From Chitinophagaceae bacterium (GTDB lineage: Bacteria; Bacteroidota; Bacteroidia; Chitinophagales; Chitinophagaceae): a stretch of DNA of 37,638 bases. Positions 26,190 through 34,973 of this stretch are shown here, one piece after another. The notes below the pieces were generated by a model that was given only the letters and a program-made list of their open reading frames with translations, was not told where the DNA came from and ran no database searches. The stretch lies in NCBI GenBank assembly GCA_017882215.1, contig JADGPX010000002.1, forward strand, positions 1 to 37,638, read 5' to 3'. The position numbers and the translations under genes were made by a program. How positions within the stretch are numbered: position 1 is the first letter of the stretch; the number at the start of each line of letters is the position of its first letter.

Positions 26190-27671
26190 ATGCAAAAGAA
26201 CAGTAAATCTTTAGATTCTTCAAAAGTTCCCTCCACCGGAGGGGATTTAGGGGAGGCTATGGGTAAAACATTGTTTGAAAAAATATGGGAAAAGCATTTA
26301 GTTAAATCCATACCAGACGGGCCTGATGTTATTTATATTGATAAACATTTTATTCATGAAGTAACAAGCCCGCAGGCTTTTGCCGGAATTGAAAAAAGAG
26401 GATTTAAAATATTCCGTCCAAACCAGGTCGTGGCTACCGCCGATCATAATGTGCCAACAATCAACCAGCATTTACCTATTAAGGATATGTTATCAAGATT
26501 ACAGGTAGATCAATTGATAGAGAATTGCAGCAAACACGGAATAGAATTATATGGACTTGGACATCCTTTTCAGGGAATAGTTCATGTGATTGGTCCTGAA
26601 TTAGGGATCACTCAACCGGGAATGACAATTGTTTGCGGAGATAGCCATACATCCACCCATGGCGCATTTGGCTCAATCGCTTTCGGAATAGGAACCAGTG
26701 AAGTTGAAATGGTTTTTGCATCGCAATGTGTTTTGCAAAGCAGGCCTAAAGTAATGCGGATAAATATTAATGGCGAATTGAATAAAGGAGTTGTTTCAAA
26801 AGATATTATTCTATACATCATTTCAAAAATAAAAGCAAGTGGCGCAACAGGATATTTTGTTGAGTATGCAGGCTCGGCAATCAGAAGCCTTTCTATGGAA
26901 TCACGAATGACCGTTTGTAATATGAGTATTGAAATGGGTGCAAGAGGTGGAATGATAGCGCCCGATGAAACAACATTCAATTATATAAAAGGCAGAAAGT
27001 TTGCTCCGCTGGCTGGCGGAGAAGAATGGGATAAGAAATTAAATGAATGGAAAAAGTTACACACTGATGATGATGCTGTTTTTGATAAGGAAATAAATAT
27101 AAATGCTGCTGACATAGAGCCGATGATAACCTATGGTACTAACCCGGGATTAGGTCTTGCAATAAACGGGTTAATACCTACTGCTGAAAGTATTTCTGAT
27201 GAGGGTGAAAGAAAAAATATTCTGAAAGCCCTGGAATATATGGGTCTGCAACAAGGCAAAGCCTTATTGGGAATGCCGGTTCAAAATATATTTATAGGAA
27301 GTTGTACTAATTCAAGAATTGAAGATCTAAGATTAGTTGCAGGTGTTGTAAAAGGTAAAAAGAAAAGTGAGCATGTGAAAGTGATGATCGTTCCGGGATC
27401 ACAACAGGTGGCTGCACAAATTAAAGCAGAAGGTCTGGATAAAGTTTTTGAAGAAGCAGGATTTGAAGTGCGGCAGGCGGGGTGCAGCGCATGTTTGGGA
27501 ATGAATGAAGATAAAATTCCTGCAGGCGAATATTGTATTTCTACAAGTAATAGAAATTTTGAAGGCAGGCAGGGAGCAGGTGCAAGAACGTTATTGGCAA
27601 GTCCTTTAACGGCAGCTGCTTCGGCTATAACAGGAGTAGTAACTGATGTAAGAAACCCCCTGTCCCCCTAA
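26190..27671 (+). CDS. leuC: 3-isopropylmalate dehydratase, large subunit
   Basis: The aconitase-type large subunit that, with LeuD, isomerises 2- to 3-isopropylmalate. The 4Fe-4S ligands are C372 (FIGSCTNS), C432 and C435 (GCSACLG), and DNA shows [20 protein letters not shown] near 130. The frame is 493 codons against a usual 465-470. The excess is at the N-terminus, where residues 8-23 ([16 protein letters not shown]) are a palindromic element. [13 protein letters not shown] at 26259 is the usual family start and may be the real one, with the element then in the leader. The C-terminal residues NPLSP and the stop codon come from a second, antisense copy. Confidence 0.95.
   Translation: MQKNSKSLDSSKVPSTGGDLGEAMGKTLFEKIWEKHLVKSIPDGPDVIYIDKHFIHEVTSPQAFAGIEKRGFKIFRPNQVVATADHNVPTINQHLPIKDMLSRLQVDQLIENCSKHGIELYGLGHPFQGIVHVIGPELGITQPGMTIVCGDSHTSTHGAFGSIAFGIGTSEVEMVFASQCVLQSRPKVMRININGELNKGVVSKDIILYIISKIKASGATGYFVEYAGSAIRSLSMESRMTVCNMSIEMGARGGMIAPDETTFNYIKGRKFAPLAGGEEWDKKLNEWKKLHTDDDAVFDKEININAADIEPMITYGTNPGLGLAINGLIPTAESISDEGERKNILKALEYMGLQQGKALLGMPVQNIFIGSCTNSRIEDLRLVAGVVKGKKKSEHVKVMIVPGSQQVAAQIKAEGLDKVFEEAGFEVRQAGCSACLGMNEDKIPAGEYCISTSNRNFEGRQGAGARTLLASPLTAAASAITGVVTDVRNPLSP
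26211..26258 (+). repeat. Family-A element, leuC 5' copy (sense)
   Basis: 48 nt: TTAGATTCTTCAAAAG, hairpin TCCCTCC-ACC-GGAGGGG, then ATTTAGGGGAGGCT. It is identical to the leuD 3' copy (28279-28326) at 44 of 48 positions, and all four differences keep the stem paired. It is open in frame with leuC and ends directly before the internal ATG at 26259. Confidence 0.9.
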
Positions 27672-27683
27672 AGGGGGAACTTA
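27653..27683 (-). repeat. Family-A element, leuC 3' copy (antisense)
   Basis: AACCCCCTGTCCCCCTAAAG, then GGGGAACTT. Stem TCCCCCT/AGGGGGA (27663-27669 and 27672-27678). The leuC stop codon TAA (27669-27671) lies in the hairpin. Its reverse complement matches the leuD 5' copy at 28 of 31 positions. Confidence 0.88.
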
Positions 27684-27777
27684 GATTGGAGCTACTTTAT
27701 TTCTTTTGATAGTTCTTATAGTTAATGATTATGAAATTAACTCCGTAGAATGAAAAAATAAAAAACGAATTAGAAAA

Positions 27778-28437
27778 ATGTCAGAACAGAAAAATGAAAA
27801 TACAAAATTAGGTTCCCCCTTCAGGGGGGCAGGGGGTTTCACTTCCAGGTTTGTTCCTCTACCATTGGAAAATGTTGACACGGATCAAATAATTCCTGCA
27901 CGCTTTTTAAAAGCTACTACCCGTGAAGGCTTTGGTAAAAACCTTTTTCGAGACTGGCGTTATCAGAATAATGATGAGACCAAACCAAAAAAGGATTTTG
28001 TTTTGAACCAACCTGAATATGAAGGGAAAATTTTTGTGGCAGGAAAAAATTTTGGTTGTGGCTCTTCACGGGAACATGCTGCATGGGCAATTCTTGATTA
28101 TGGTTTTAGGGTTGTTGTGTCCAGCTTTTTTGCCGACATCTTTAAAAGCAATTCTTTAAATAATGGTCTTTTACCGGTACAGGTAAGTGAAGAATTTCTT
28201 CAAAAAATATTTAAAGCGGGCACAAAAGATCCGTTAACCAGGTTAGAAGTAAATCTTGAGCAACAAACTATCAAAATATTAGATTCTTCAAAAGTCCCTT
28301 CTACCGGAAGGGATTTAGGGGAGGCTTTTGAGATCAGCAGTTACAAAAAAAATTGCCTGCTAAATGGTTATGATGATATTGATTATTTAGTAAGCATTAA
28401 GTCAGATATAGAATCTTTTGAAAAACAACTTGCATAA
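27778..28437 (+). CDS. leuD: 3-isopropylmalate dehydratase, small subunit
   Basis: The swivel-domain partner of LeuC. The conserved core [17 protein letters not shown] begins near residue 32, and [17 protein letters not shown] lies near 92-108. At 219 codons it is about 25 residues longer than usual. Two palindromic elements explain the excess: residues 11-21 (near [10 protein letters not shown]) and 168-183 ([16 protein letters not shown]). Removing both leaves about 192 residues. The second copy is followed by a normal C-terminal tail ([20 protein letters not shown]), so it is a true in-frame internal insertion. No alternative start lies between the first copy and the core, so that copy must also be translated. 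Confidence 0.95.
   Translation: MSEQKNENTKLGSPFRGAGGFTSRFVPLPLENVDTDQIIPARFLKATTREGFGKNLFRDWRYQNNDETKPKKDFVLNQPEYEGKIFVAGKNFGCGSSREHAAWAILDYGFRVVVSSFFADIFKSNSLNNGLLPVQVSEEFLQKIFKAGTKDPLTRLEVNLEQQTIKILDSSKVPSTGRDLGEAFEISSYKKNCLLNGYDDIDYLVSIKSDIESFEKQLA
27808..27840 (+). repeat. Family-A element, leuD 5' copy (sense)
   Basis: TTAGGTTCCCCCTTCAGGGG then GGCAGGGGGTTTC. Stem CCCCCT/AGGGGG with loop TC. It is translated within LeuD. Confidence 0.88.
28279..28326 (+). repeat. Family-A element, leuD 3' copy (sense, internal)
   Basis: 48 nt: TTAGATTCTTCAAAAG, hairpin CCCTTCT-ACC-GGAAGGG, then ATTTAGGGGAGGCT. It is the twin of the leuC 5' copy, read in the same frame ([16 protein letters not shown]), 37 codons before the leuD stop. 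Confidence 0.92.
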
Positions 28438-28447
28438 AATATAAGTT

Positions 28448-29563
28448 ATGGTGAAGAACATTGCAGTAATACCAGGTGATGGCATCGGTCCTGAAGTAAC
28501 ACAACAATCAATAAACGTTTTAAACGCTTTGGCAGAACAATACGGCCACCAGTTTAAGTATACCTATTGTTTGATGGGTGCAGATGCAATTGATAAAACA
28601 GGAAATCCTTTGCCCGATGAAACCATAGAAGTTTGCTTGAACAGCGATGCAATTTTATTTGGCGCCATCGGTCATCCAAAATATGATAATGACCCTTCAG
28701 CGAAAGTGAGACCGGAACAGGGTTTGCTCAAAATAAGAAAGACGCTGCAATTGTTTGCAAACATTCGTCCTGTTACAACTTACCCATCCCTGCAACACTT
28801 ATCTCCTTTAAAAAGCAAGCAACTTGAGGATGTTGATTTTATCATTTATCGTGAATTAACCGGGGGAATTTATTTTGGCAAAAAAGAAACTAACGAAGAT
28901 CTTACTGAAGCTTCTGACCTCTGCACTTATAATAAAACAGAAATAGAACGTATTGCTCATTTGGCATTTAAGTCTGCACAATCAAGAAGAAAAAAATTAA
29001 CACTCGTTGATAAAGCAAACATTTTGGAAACCTCAAGACTCTGGAGAAAAACTGTGCAGCAAATAGCCCTTTCTTATAAAGATGTTACTGTTGATTATAT
29101 GTTTGTTGACAATGCTGCCATGCAGATAATTGTAAATCCAAAACAGTTTGATGTTATTCTTACTGAAAATATGTTTGGAGATATTCTCAGCGATGAGGCA
29201 AGTGTTATCAGTGGCTCATTAGGATTGTTGCCTTCGGCTTCTATCGGTAATTCATCAGCTTTATTTGAACCTATTCACGGTTCCTATCCACAGGCAGCAG
29301 GAAAAGACATTGCCAATCCTTTAGGCTCTGTTTTATCAGCAGCTATGATGCTTGATTATTTTAATTTAAAAGAAGAAGCAGACCTGGTAAGAAAAGCTGT
29401 TGAATGGACTATAAAAAATGGAATGGTTACAAAAGATATTGATCCCATAAATTTTTATTTCATGTCAACTGTTGGAGATTTGATAATTGATTATGTGAAT
29501 GGAAGAATTCCGGGAACAGTTAATAAAAAAAATATTGAATTAAGAAAATCCACTATTATTTAG
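28448..29563 (+). CDS. leuB: 3-isopropylmalate dehydrogenase
   Basis: The 371-residue NAD-dependent decarboxylating dehydrogenase that makes 2-oxoisocaproate, the last keto acid of leucine synthesis. Motifs: VIPGDGIGPEV (7-17), the substrate arginines in LLKIRKTLQLFANIRP near 96-111 and YRELTGGIYFG near 138, and the metal/NAD region DNAAMQIIVNPKQFDVILTE with NMFGDILSDEASVISGSLGL. Length is typical. It begins 10 bases after leuD, and ilvE follows after 2 bases, so all are in one operon. No repeat element is present in this gene. Confidence 0.97.
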   Translation: MVKNIAVIPGDGIGPEVTQQSINVLNALAEQYGHQFKYTYCLMGADAIDKTGNPLPDETIEVCLNSDAILFGAIGHPKYDNDPSAKVRPEQGLLKIRKTLQLFANIRPVTTYPSLQHLSPLKSKQLEDVDFIIYRELTGGIYFGKKETNEDLTEASDLCTYNKTEIERIAHLAFKSAQSRRKKLTLVDKANILETSRLWRKTVQQIALSYKDVTVDYMFVDNAAMQIIVNPKQFDVILTENMFGDILSDEASVISGSLGLLPSASIGNSSALFEPIHGSYPQAAGKDIANPLGSVLSAAMMLDYFNLKEEADLVRKAVEWTIKNGMVTKDIDPINFYFMSTVGDLIIDYVNGRIPGTVNKKNIELRKSTII

Positions 29564-29565
29564 TT

Positions 29566-30522
29566 ATGTATTACAATGAAAACACGATAATTTATTTAAA
29601 CGGCGAATTTGTAAAAGCAGCAGATGCAAGAACAGGATTGTACGATCAGTCGCTGCATTATGGCTATGCTGTATTTGAAGGCATAAGAGCATACAAAACA
29701 CAAAATGGCACACAAATTTTTAAAGCAGCTGAACATTACGATAGGTTGAAATACTCTGCAGAAGCTATTTTAATTCCATATGAACATTCTACACAACATC
29801 TGATTGATATTTCCTACGAAGTATTGGCAAAAAATAATTTTCAGGATGCATATCTGCGACCTTTGGTTTTCTGTCCGCCAAACATGAAGTTGCAAAAATC
29901 AGAAAGATCTTTTATCATGATCGCCGCATGGGAATGGGATGCATATCTCGGAAATAAATTATTAAGAGTGATGACGTCTTCTTATCAACGACCAAATCCT
30001 AAAGCATTTAAAATTAATGCAAAGGTTAGCGGGCATTACGTAAACTCTATTCTTGCATCCCAGGAAGCAAAAGATAATGGTTATGATGAAGCGTTGTTAT
30101 TGGATGGAAAGGATTTTGTTGCAGAAGGTCCGGGAGCAAATGTTTTTTTTGAAAAGAATGGAAAGTTATTTACTCCTCCTGCAAAAAATATTCTTCCCGG
30201 TATTACAAGAGCTACTGTAATTGAAATATGTAAAGAGCTTGATATTCCGGTAGAAGAAAAATATTTTACTACTGATGAATTAAAAGAAGCAGATACCGCA
30301 TTCTTTTGCGGCACCGCTGCTGAAGTAATTGGATGGGAATCGTTAGACAATGTTAAATTCGCAAAGCCCTGGAATGAAACAGTAAGCAAAGTAATTCAGG
30401 AGGCATATAAATGTAAAGTACTTCAGAAAAATGCCCCCTCTATCTCCCCCGAAGGGGGAGAATTGAAACCTCTGAAATTAAATGGGAATTCTATTAAAAA
30501 TGTTGGTGAAATAAAAGTTTAA
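29566..30522 (+). CDS. ilvE: Branched-chain amino acid aminotransferase
   Basis: A PLP-dependent class IV aminotransferase that makes Leu, Ile and Val from their keto acids. The N-terminal signature HYGYAVFEGIRAYKT (31-45), the likely PLP lysine K153 in NAKVSGHYVNS and the phosphate-binding LPGITRATVIEI are clear. It has 318 residues against about 300 usual. The C-terminal residues from about 290 (APSISPEGGELKPLKL) are encoded by a palindromic element and flanking bases. The stop codon is followed directly by the ilvD ATG, so translation is probably coupled. Confidence 0.95.
   Translation: MYYNENTIIYLNGEFVKAADARTGLYDQSLHYGYAVFEGIRAYKTQNGTQIFKAAEHYDRLKYSAEAILIPYEHSTQHLIDISYEVLAKNNFQDAYLRPLVFCPPNMKLQKSERSFIMIAAWEWDAYLGNKLLRVMTSSYQRPNPKAFKINAKVSGHYVNSILASQEAKDNGYDEALLLDGKDFVAEGPGANVFFEKNGKLFTPPAKNILPGITRATVIEICKELDIPVEEKYFTTDELKEADTAFFCGTAAEVIGWESLDNVKFAKPWNETVSKVIQEAYKCKVLQKNAPSISPEGGELKPLKLNGNSIKNVGEIKV
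30433..30464 (-). repeat. Family-A element, ilvE 3' copy (antisense)
   Basis: GCCCCCTCTATCTCCCCCGA then AGGGGGAGAATT. Stem TCTCCCCC/GGGGGAGA (30443-30450 and 30454-30461) with loop GAA. The TAA found in other antisense copies reads CTA-T here, so the frame continues for about 20 more codons. Confidence 0.85.
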
Positions 30523-32262
30523 ATGAGTAACGAGACCAATAAAAGAAGTAGCCAAACCCCTTCCCCTTCGGGGAAGGATGGGATGGGGCTTAATAAATAC
30601 AGCAAGACAATTACACAGGATGTAACACAGCCGGCTGCGCAGGCAATGCTGTATGGTATTGGTTTAACAGATGATGATCTTAAAAAAGCACAGGTGGGTA
30701 TTGTGAGTATGGGCTATGAAGGCAACACCTGCAATATGCATCTGAATGAATTGGCAAAACTTGTAAAGCAAGGTGTTTGGGATAATGACCTGGTGGGTTT
30801 AATCTTTAATACAATTGGCGTTAGTGATGGAATTAGTATGGGAACTGATGGCATGCGTTATTCTTTGGTGAGCCGTGATATAATTGCAGACTCGATTGAA
30901 ACAGTTTGCGGCGCTCAATATTATGATGCACTGATTGCAGTGCCCGGTTGCGATAAAAATATGCCAGGTTCAATCATTGCAATGGGCAGATTAAACCGTC
31001 CTTCAATAATGGTGTATGGCGGTACAATTGCTCCGGGTCATTATAAGGGGCAGGATCTGAATATTGTTTCTGCATTTGAAGCGCTGGGAGAAAAAATAGC
31101 AGGTAAATTAAGTGAAAAAGATTTTAAAGGAATTGTTCAGCATTCATGTCCCGGCGCCGGAGCATGCGGTGGCATGTACACAGCCAATACAATGTCGAGC
31201 GCTATTGAAGCATTAGGTATGAGCTTGCCTTATTCATCTTCAAATCCTGCAGTAAGTGATGAGAAAAAAATTGAATGTCATGCTGCAGGAAAAGCCATTC
31301 GCTTACTTATAGAAAAAGATATAAAGCCTTCCGACATCATGACAAGAAAAGCATTTGAAAATGCTGTGACTGTGATAATGGCTTTAGGTGGCAGCACTAA
31401 TGCAGTACTGCATTTGATCGCTATGGCTAAAAGTGTTGATGTTGTTTTAACACAGGATGATTTCCAAACCATAAGCGATAAAGTACCTGTTTTAGCCGAC
31501 TTAAAACCAAGTGGAAAATATTTGATGGAAGACCTGCATAATATCGGCGGTGTTCCTTCAGTAATGAAATATTTATTAAAGCAGAATTTATTACATGGCG
31601 ATTGCCTCACTGTTACAGGAAAAACTATTGCAGAAAATTTAGAAGACGTTCCTGAATTAAATTTTGAAACTCAAAAAATTATTTTACCTGTTGAAAAACC
31701 GATTAAACAAACAGGGCATCTGCAAATTTTATATGGCAACCTTGCAGAAGGTGGAAGTGTTGCAAAGATCACCGGAAAAGAAGGAGAAAAATTTACAGGG
31801 CCTGCAAGAGTTTTTGATGGTGAGTTTGAATTAATCACAGGAATTAATTCAGGAAAAATAAAACATGGAGATGTAGTAGTTATAAGATATGTAGGACCAA
31901 AAGGCGGACCGGGTATGCCCGAGATGTTGAAACCAACATCTGCAATCATTGGAGCAGGCTTAGGAAAATCAGTTGCCTTGATAACCGATGGAAGATTCAG
32001 TGGTGGCACTCATGGCTTTGTTGTAGGCCATATAACACCTGAAGCTTTTGATGGAGGATTGATAGCATTTGTAAAAGATGACGACATTATTGAACTGGAT
32101 ACGGTAAATCATAAAATGACATTGCAAATAAACGATGATGAAATTCAGGAAAGAAAAAAAAGCTGGAAACAGCCTGCATTAAAAGCAACAAAGGGAGTTT
32201 TATTTAAATATGCAAGATGTGTTACAAATGCAGCAGAAGGTTGCGTAACAGATACCCCCTAA
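30523..32262 (+). CDS. ilvD: Dihydroxy-acid dehydratase
   Basis: An Fe-S enzyme that dehydrates 2,3-dihydroxy acids in Ile and Val synthesis. Cluster ligands are C70 (GNTCNMH), C143 (PGCDKNMPG) and C215 (GACGGMY). The frame has 579 codons against about 558 usual. The first 20 residues contain a palindromic element, and [12 protein letters not shown] at 30583 matches the usual N-terminus. With that start the cysteines would be C50, C123 and C195, close to family numbering. The upstream ATG abuts the ilvE stop and gives tight coupling, so both starts are possible. The last residues (TP) and the stop codon come from another element copy. Confidence 0.96.
   Translation: MSNETNKRSSQTPSPSGKDGMGLNKYSKTITQDVTQPAAQAMLYGIGLTDDDLKKAQVGIVSMGYEGNTCNMHLNELAKLVKQGVWDNDLVGLIFNTIGVSDGISMGTDGMRYSLVSRDIIADSIETVCGAQYYDALIAVPGCDKNMPGSIIAMGRLNRPSIMVYGGTIAPGHYKGQDLNIVSAFEALGEKIAGKLSEKDFKGIVQHSCPGAGACGGMYTANTMSSAIEALGMSLPYSSSNPAVSDEKKIECHAAGKAIRLLIEKDIKPSDIMTRKAFENAVTVIMALGGSTNAVLHLIAMAKSVDVVLTQDDFQTISDKVPVLADLKPSGKYLMEDLHNIGGVPSVMKYLLKQNLLHGDCLTVTGKTIAENLEDVPELNFETQKIILPVEKPIKQTGHLQILYGNLAEGGSVAKITGKEGEKFTGPARVFDGEFELITGINSGKIKHGDVVVIRYVGPKGGPGMPEMLKPTSAIIGAGLGKSVALITDGRFSGGTHGFVVGHITPEAFDGGLIAFVKDDDIIELDTVNHKMTLQINDDEIQERKKSWKQPALKATKGVLFKYARCVTNAAEGCVTDTP
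30554..30592 (+). repeat. Family-A element, ilvD 5' copy (sense)
   Basis: AAACCCCTTCCCCTTCGGGG then AAGGATGGGATGGGGCTTA. Perfect 8-bp stem CCTTCCCC-TTC-GGGGAAGG. The tail contains the internal ATG at 30583. Confidence 0.83.
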
Positions 32263-32284
32263 ATCCCCCTGAAGGGGGACTTAA
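32253..32284 (-). repeat. Family-A element, ilvD 3' copy (antisense)
   Basis: TACCCCCTAAATCCCCCTGA then AGGGGGACTTAA. The ilvD stop codon TAA (32260-32262) lies in the element. Its reverse complement gives the cleanest form of the family: AAGTCCCCCTTCAGGGGGAT then TTAGGGGG. Confidence 0.9.
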
Positions 32285-32371
32285 GGAAACTTTTAAAGAG
32301 AATAGAATCTGCAATGGGAACAAATAAAAAGTTTAAAAGAATTTAAAAGCAAACAAATAAAAAATGATTGT

Positions 32372-34153
32372 ATGTCCATAATACAAAATATAACAAAGTT
32401 GAAAAAAAATGAGGAAGCTGCCGGGTTCCCCCTTAAGGGGGCGGAGGGAGTATTTAATGACATTGTTGAATTGAGTGGATCGCAGGCAGTGATGCACGCT
32501 TTTCTTGCGGAAGATGTCGAAATAATTTTTGGCTATCCGGGTGGAGCGATCATGCCTATCTATGATGCATTGTATGATTTCACTGATAAGATGAAACATA
32601 TTTTAGTCAGGCATGAGCAGGGTGCAATCCATGCTGCACAAGGCTATGCAAGAACTTCCGGTAAAACCGGAGTTGTGTTTGCAACCAGCGGCCCTGGTGC
32701 AACAAACCTGGTTACAGGACTTGCTGATGCAATTATTGACAGCACTCCGGTGGTTTGTATCACGGGACAGGTATTTGCTCATTTATTAGGAACAGATGCT
32801 TTTCAGGAAGTGGATATAATTAATATAACAACACCGGTTACCAAATGGAATTACCAGGTAACTGATGCATCAGAAATTCCCGGGGTATTGGCAAAGGCAT
32901 TTTTTATTGCAGGAAGCGGAAGGCCCGGCCCGGTGTTGATCGACATCACCAAAAATGCGCAACTGCAAAAATTTAATTTTGAAGGATATAAGAAATGCGA
33001 TTTCATCCGCAGCTATCGTCCCAAGCCTGTTATTCGCAAATCAAATATTGAACAGGCTGCTGCACTCATCAATGCTGCTGAAAAACCATTTGTGTTATTT
33101 GGACAAGGTGTAATTCTTGGTAAGGCTGAAAAGGAATTTAAAAATTTTATTGAGAAAGGAGGTCTTCCTGCCGCATGGACAATTCTTGGATTGAGCGCTT
33201 TACCAACTGATCATCCTTTGAATGTTGGTATGCTGGGCATGCATGGAAATTATGGACCCAATGTGCTTACAAATGAATGTGATGTTTTGATTGCAGTAGG
33301 AATGCGTTTTGATGACAGAGTTACCGGCAGGCTTGATAAATATGCAAAGCAGGCAAAAGTAATTCACCTTGATATTGATCCATCAGAAATAGATAAAAAT
33401 GTGAAAGCAACAATAGGCGTATGGGGCGATTGTAAAGAAACCCTTCCTTTGCTCACAGAGTTGCTGGAACAAAAAAATTATCCTCAATGGCTTGATCGTT
33501 TTAAGCAATATAAAACCGAGGAGGAAGAAGCTTGTATATTTCCTGAATTCAATCCCGCAACAGAAGAAATTTCTATGGGAGAAGTAATAAACGTTTTGAA
33601 TGAATTAACAAAAGGCGATGCTGTAATTGTTACCGATGTTGGTCAGCACCAAATGGTAGCCTGCCGTTATGCAAAATTTAACCAGTCAAAAAGCAATATT
33701 ACTTCCGGAGGAGCAGGCACTATGGGTTTTGGATTACCTGCTGCAATTGGCGCAAAGTATGGTGCACCGCAAAGAACAGTAATTGCAATTATTGGTGATG
33801 GCGGTTTTCAAATGACGATACAGGAATTGGGTACCCTTATGCAAACCAAGCTTGATGTAAAAATTCTTATACTTAACAACCGGTTTTTAGGAATGGTAAG
33901 GCAATGGCAGGAATTGTTTCATGAGAAGCGCTATTCGTTCGTAGATATTACCAGTCCTGATTTTGTACAGGTTGCAAAAGGATATTATATAGATGGCAAA
34001 AGTATTTCGGAAAGAGAAAAACTAAAAGATGCTTTACAGGAAATGTTAGATCATAAAGGACCATACCTTCTTGAAGTAATGGTAGGAAAAGAAAATAATG
34101 TATTCCCCATGGTAGCACAGGGAACAAGTGTTGCAGAGATCAGGTTAAAATAA
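32372..34153 (+). CDS. ilvB: Acetolactate synthase, catalytic subunit
   Basis: A ThDP-dependent enzyme that condenses pyruvate with pyruvate or 2-oxobutyrate. The catalytic glutamate is E82 in RHEQGAIHAAQGYAR. The ThDP/Mg motif is GDGGFQMT near 475 through LNNRFLGMVRQWQ, and the FAD-region motifs are intact. The frame has 593 codons. Homology begins near LSGSQAVMHAFLAEDV (34-49). Residues 17-26 (near AGFPLKGAEG) come from a palindromic element. No ATG or GTG lies between the element and the homologous core, so the element is probably translated, unless a TTG at about residue 33 is used. Confidence 0.95.
   Translation: MSIIQNITKLKKNEEAAGFPLKGAEGVFNDIVELSGSQAVMHAFLAEDVEIIFGYPGGAIMPIYDALYDFTDKMKHILVRHEQGAIHAAQGYARTSGKTGVVFATSGPGATNLVTGLADAIIDSTPVVCITGQVFAHLLGTDAFQEVDIINITTPVTKWNYQVTDASEIPGVLAKAFFIAGSGRPGPVLIDITKNAQLQKFNFEGYKKCDFIRSYRPKPVIRKSNIEQAAALINAAEKPFVLFGQGVILGKAEKEFKNFIEKGGLPAAWTILGLSALPTDHPLNVGMLGMHGNYGPNVLTNECDVLIAVGMRFDDRVTGRLDKYAKQAKVIHLDIDPSEIDKNVKATIGVWGDCKETLPLLTELLEQKNYPQWLDRFKQYKTEEEEACIFPEFNPATEEISMGEVINVLNELTKGDAVIVTDVGQHQMVACRYAKFNQSKSNITSGGAGTMGFGLPAAIGAKYGAPQRTVIAIIGDGGFQMTIQELGTLMQTKLDVKILILNNRFLGMVRQWQELFHEKRYSFVDITSPDFVQVAKGYYIDGKSISEREKLKDALQEMLDHKGPYLLEVMVGKENNVFPMVAQGTSVAEIRLK
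32422..32453 (+). repeat. Family-A element, ilvB 5' copy (sense)
   Basis: CGGGTTCCCCCTTAAGGGGG then CGGAGGGAGTAT. The 14-nt core CCCCCTTAAGGGGG is a perfect palindrome. It lies inside the ilvB frame, about 50 bases after its ATG. Confidence 0.85.
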
Positions 34154-34171
34154 TTATTTAATAATTTTGAA

Positions 34172-34810
34172 ATGAAAGATGAAAATAAAATAGCATTGGT
34201 AAATTCAGCAATTGCAGTTTCAGGCTGGCAGGAATTCACCATAACTGTGTACACAGAAAACCAGATCGGTTTATTGAATCGTATTGCAATTATTTTTTCG
34301 AGAAGAAAAATAAGTATAGACAGCTTCAATTCATCGCCTTCTGAATTGGAAGGTATTCACAGGTTTACAATTGTTATAAATGAAACGGAAGAAGTAGTTC
34401 GTAAACTGGTACGCCAAATTGAAAAACAGGTTGAAGTATTGAAAGCATACTTTAATACATCTGATGAACTGGTTTGGCAGGAGCTCGCCTTGTATAAAGT
34501 TTCCACTGATGCTATTACAGAAAAGGTAAAAGTTGAAAGATTGCTTCGTGAATATGGTGCAAGAGTTGTGGCGATAAGAAAAGATTATACAGTATTTGAA
34601 ACAACAGGTCACAGGGAAGAAACAGATGCGCTGGTGAAAGTGCTGGAACCTTATGGATTGATAGAATTTGTACGCAGCGCAAGAATTGCGATCATAAAAA
34701 CAAGTTCCGGATTCCATGAAAAGTTGAAAGAGTTTGAAGCCATGGCACCAGGCACAGAATTAATTGAAAATACTTATCTCGATAAAAATGAAGAAGTGTT
34801 TAGTATGTAA
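34172..34810 (+). CDS. ilvN: Acetolactate synthase, regulatory subunit
   Basis: A 212-residue small subunit that activates IlvB and confers valine feedback. The N-terminal ACT domain begins at QEFTITVYTENQIGLLNRIA (about 20-39) and continues through ISIDSFNSSPSELEGIHRFT. The C-terminal domain (ELALYKVSTD through EFVRSARIAI) is present, so this is the long form. It starts 18 bases after ilvB, as is usual for the pair. The symbol ilvH is used for some paralogues. Confidence 0.94.
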   Translation: MKDENKIALVNSAIAVSGWQEFTITVYTENQIGLLNRIAIIFSRRKISIDSFNSSPSELEGIHRFTIVINETEEVVRKLVRQIEKQVEVLKAYFNTSDELVWQELALYKVSTDAITEKVKVERLLREYGARVVAIRKDYTVFETTGHREETDALVKVLEPYGLIEFVRSARIAIIKTSSGFHEKLKEFEAMAPGTELIENTYLDKNEEVFSM

Positions 34811-34848
34811 TGTGAGAAGTACGATGTAAGATGTACGATGTGTGATTT
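34811..34848. repeat. GTACGATGTAAGATGTACGATG word repeat
   Basis: Directly after the ilvN stop: overlapping words GTACGATGTAAGATG and TACGATGTGTGAT. It is the same kind of spacer filler as in the tRNA region, with different words. Confidence 0.5.
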
Positions 34849-34895
34849 TGATAATGATGTGGAACAACAAATGTTTGTAATTGATCAGAAGCACC

Positions 34896-34933
34896 GCTCC
34901 TTCTTCATGTGGAGAAGGAGATGGAGGATGAGG
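34896..34933 (+). repeat. Degenerate family-A element before ilvC
   Basis: Stem CTCCTTCT (34897-34904) and AGAAGGAG (34913-34920) with loop TCATGTGG, then ATGGAGGATGAGG. The layout (hairpin followed by a G-rich tail) resembles the ilvD 5' copy. It lies in the 163-base ilvN-ilvC spacer. Confidence 0.5.
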
Positions 34934-34973
34934 AAAATAAAATTGTTTTAATTAAAAATTTAAAAATAAAACC

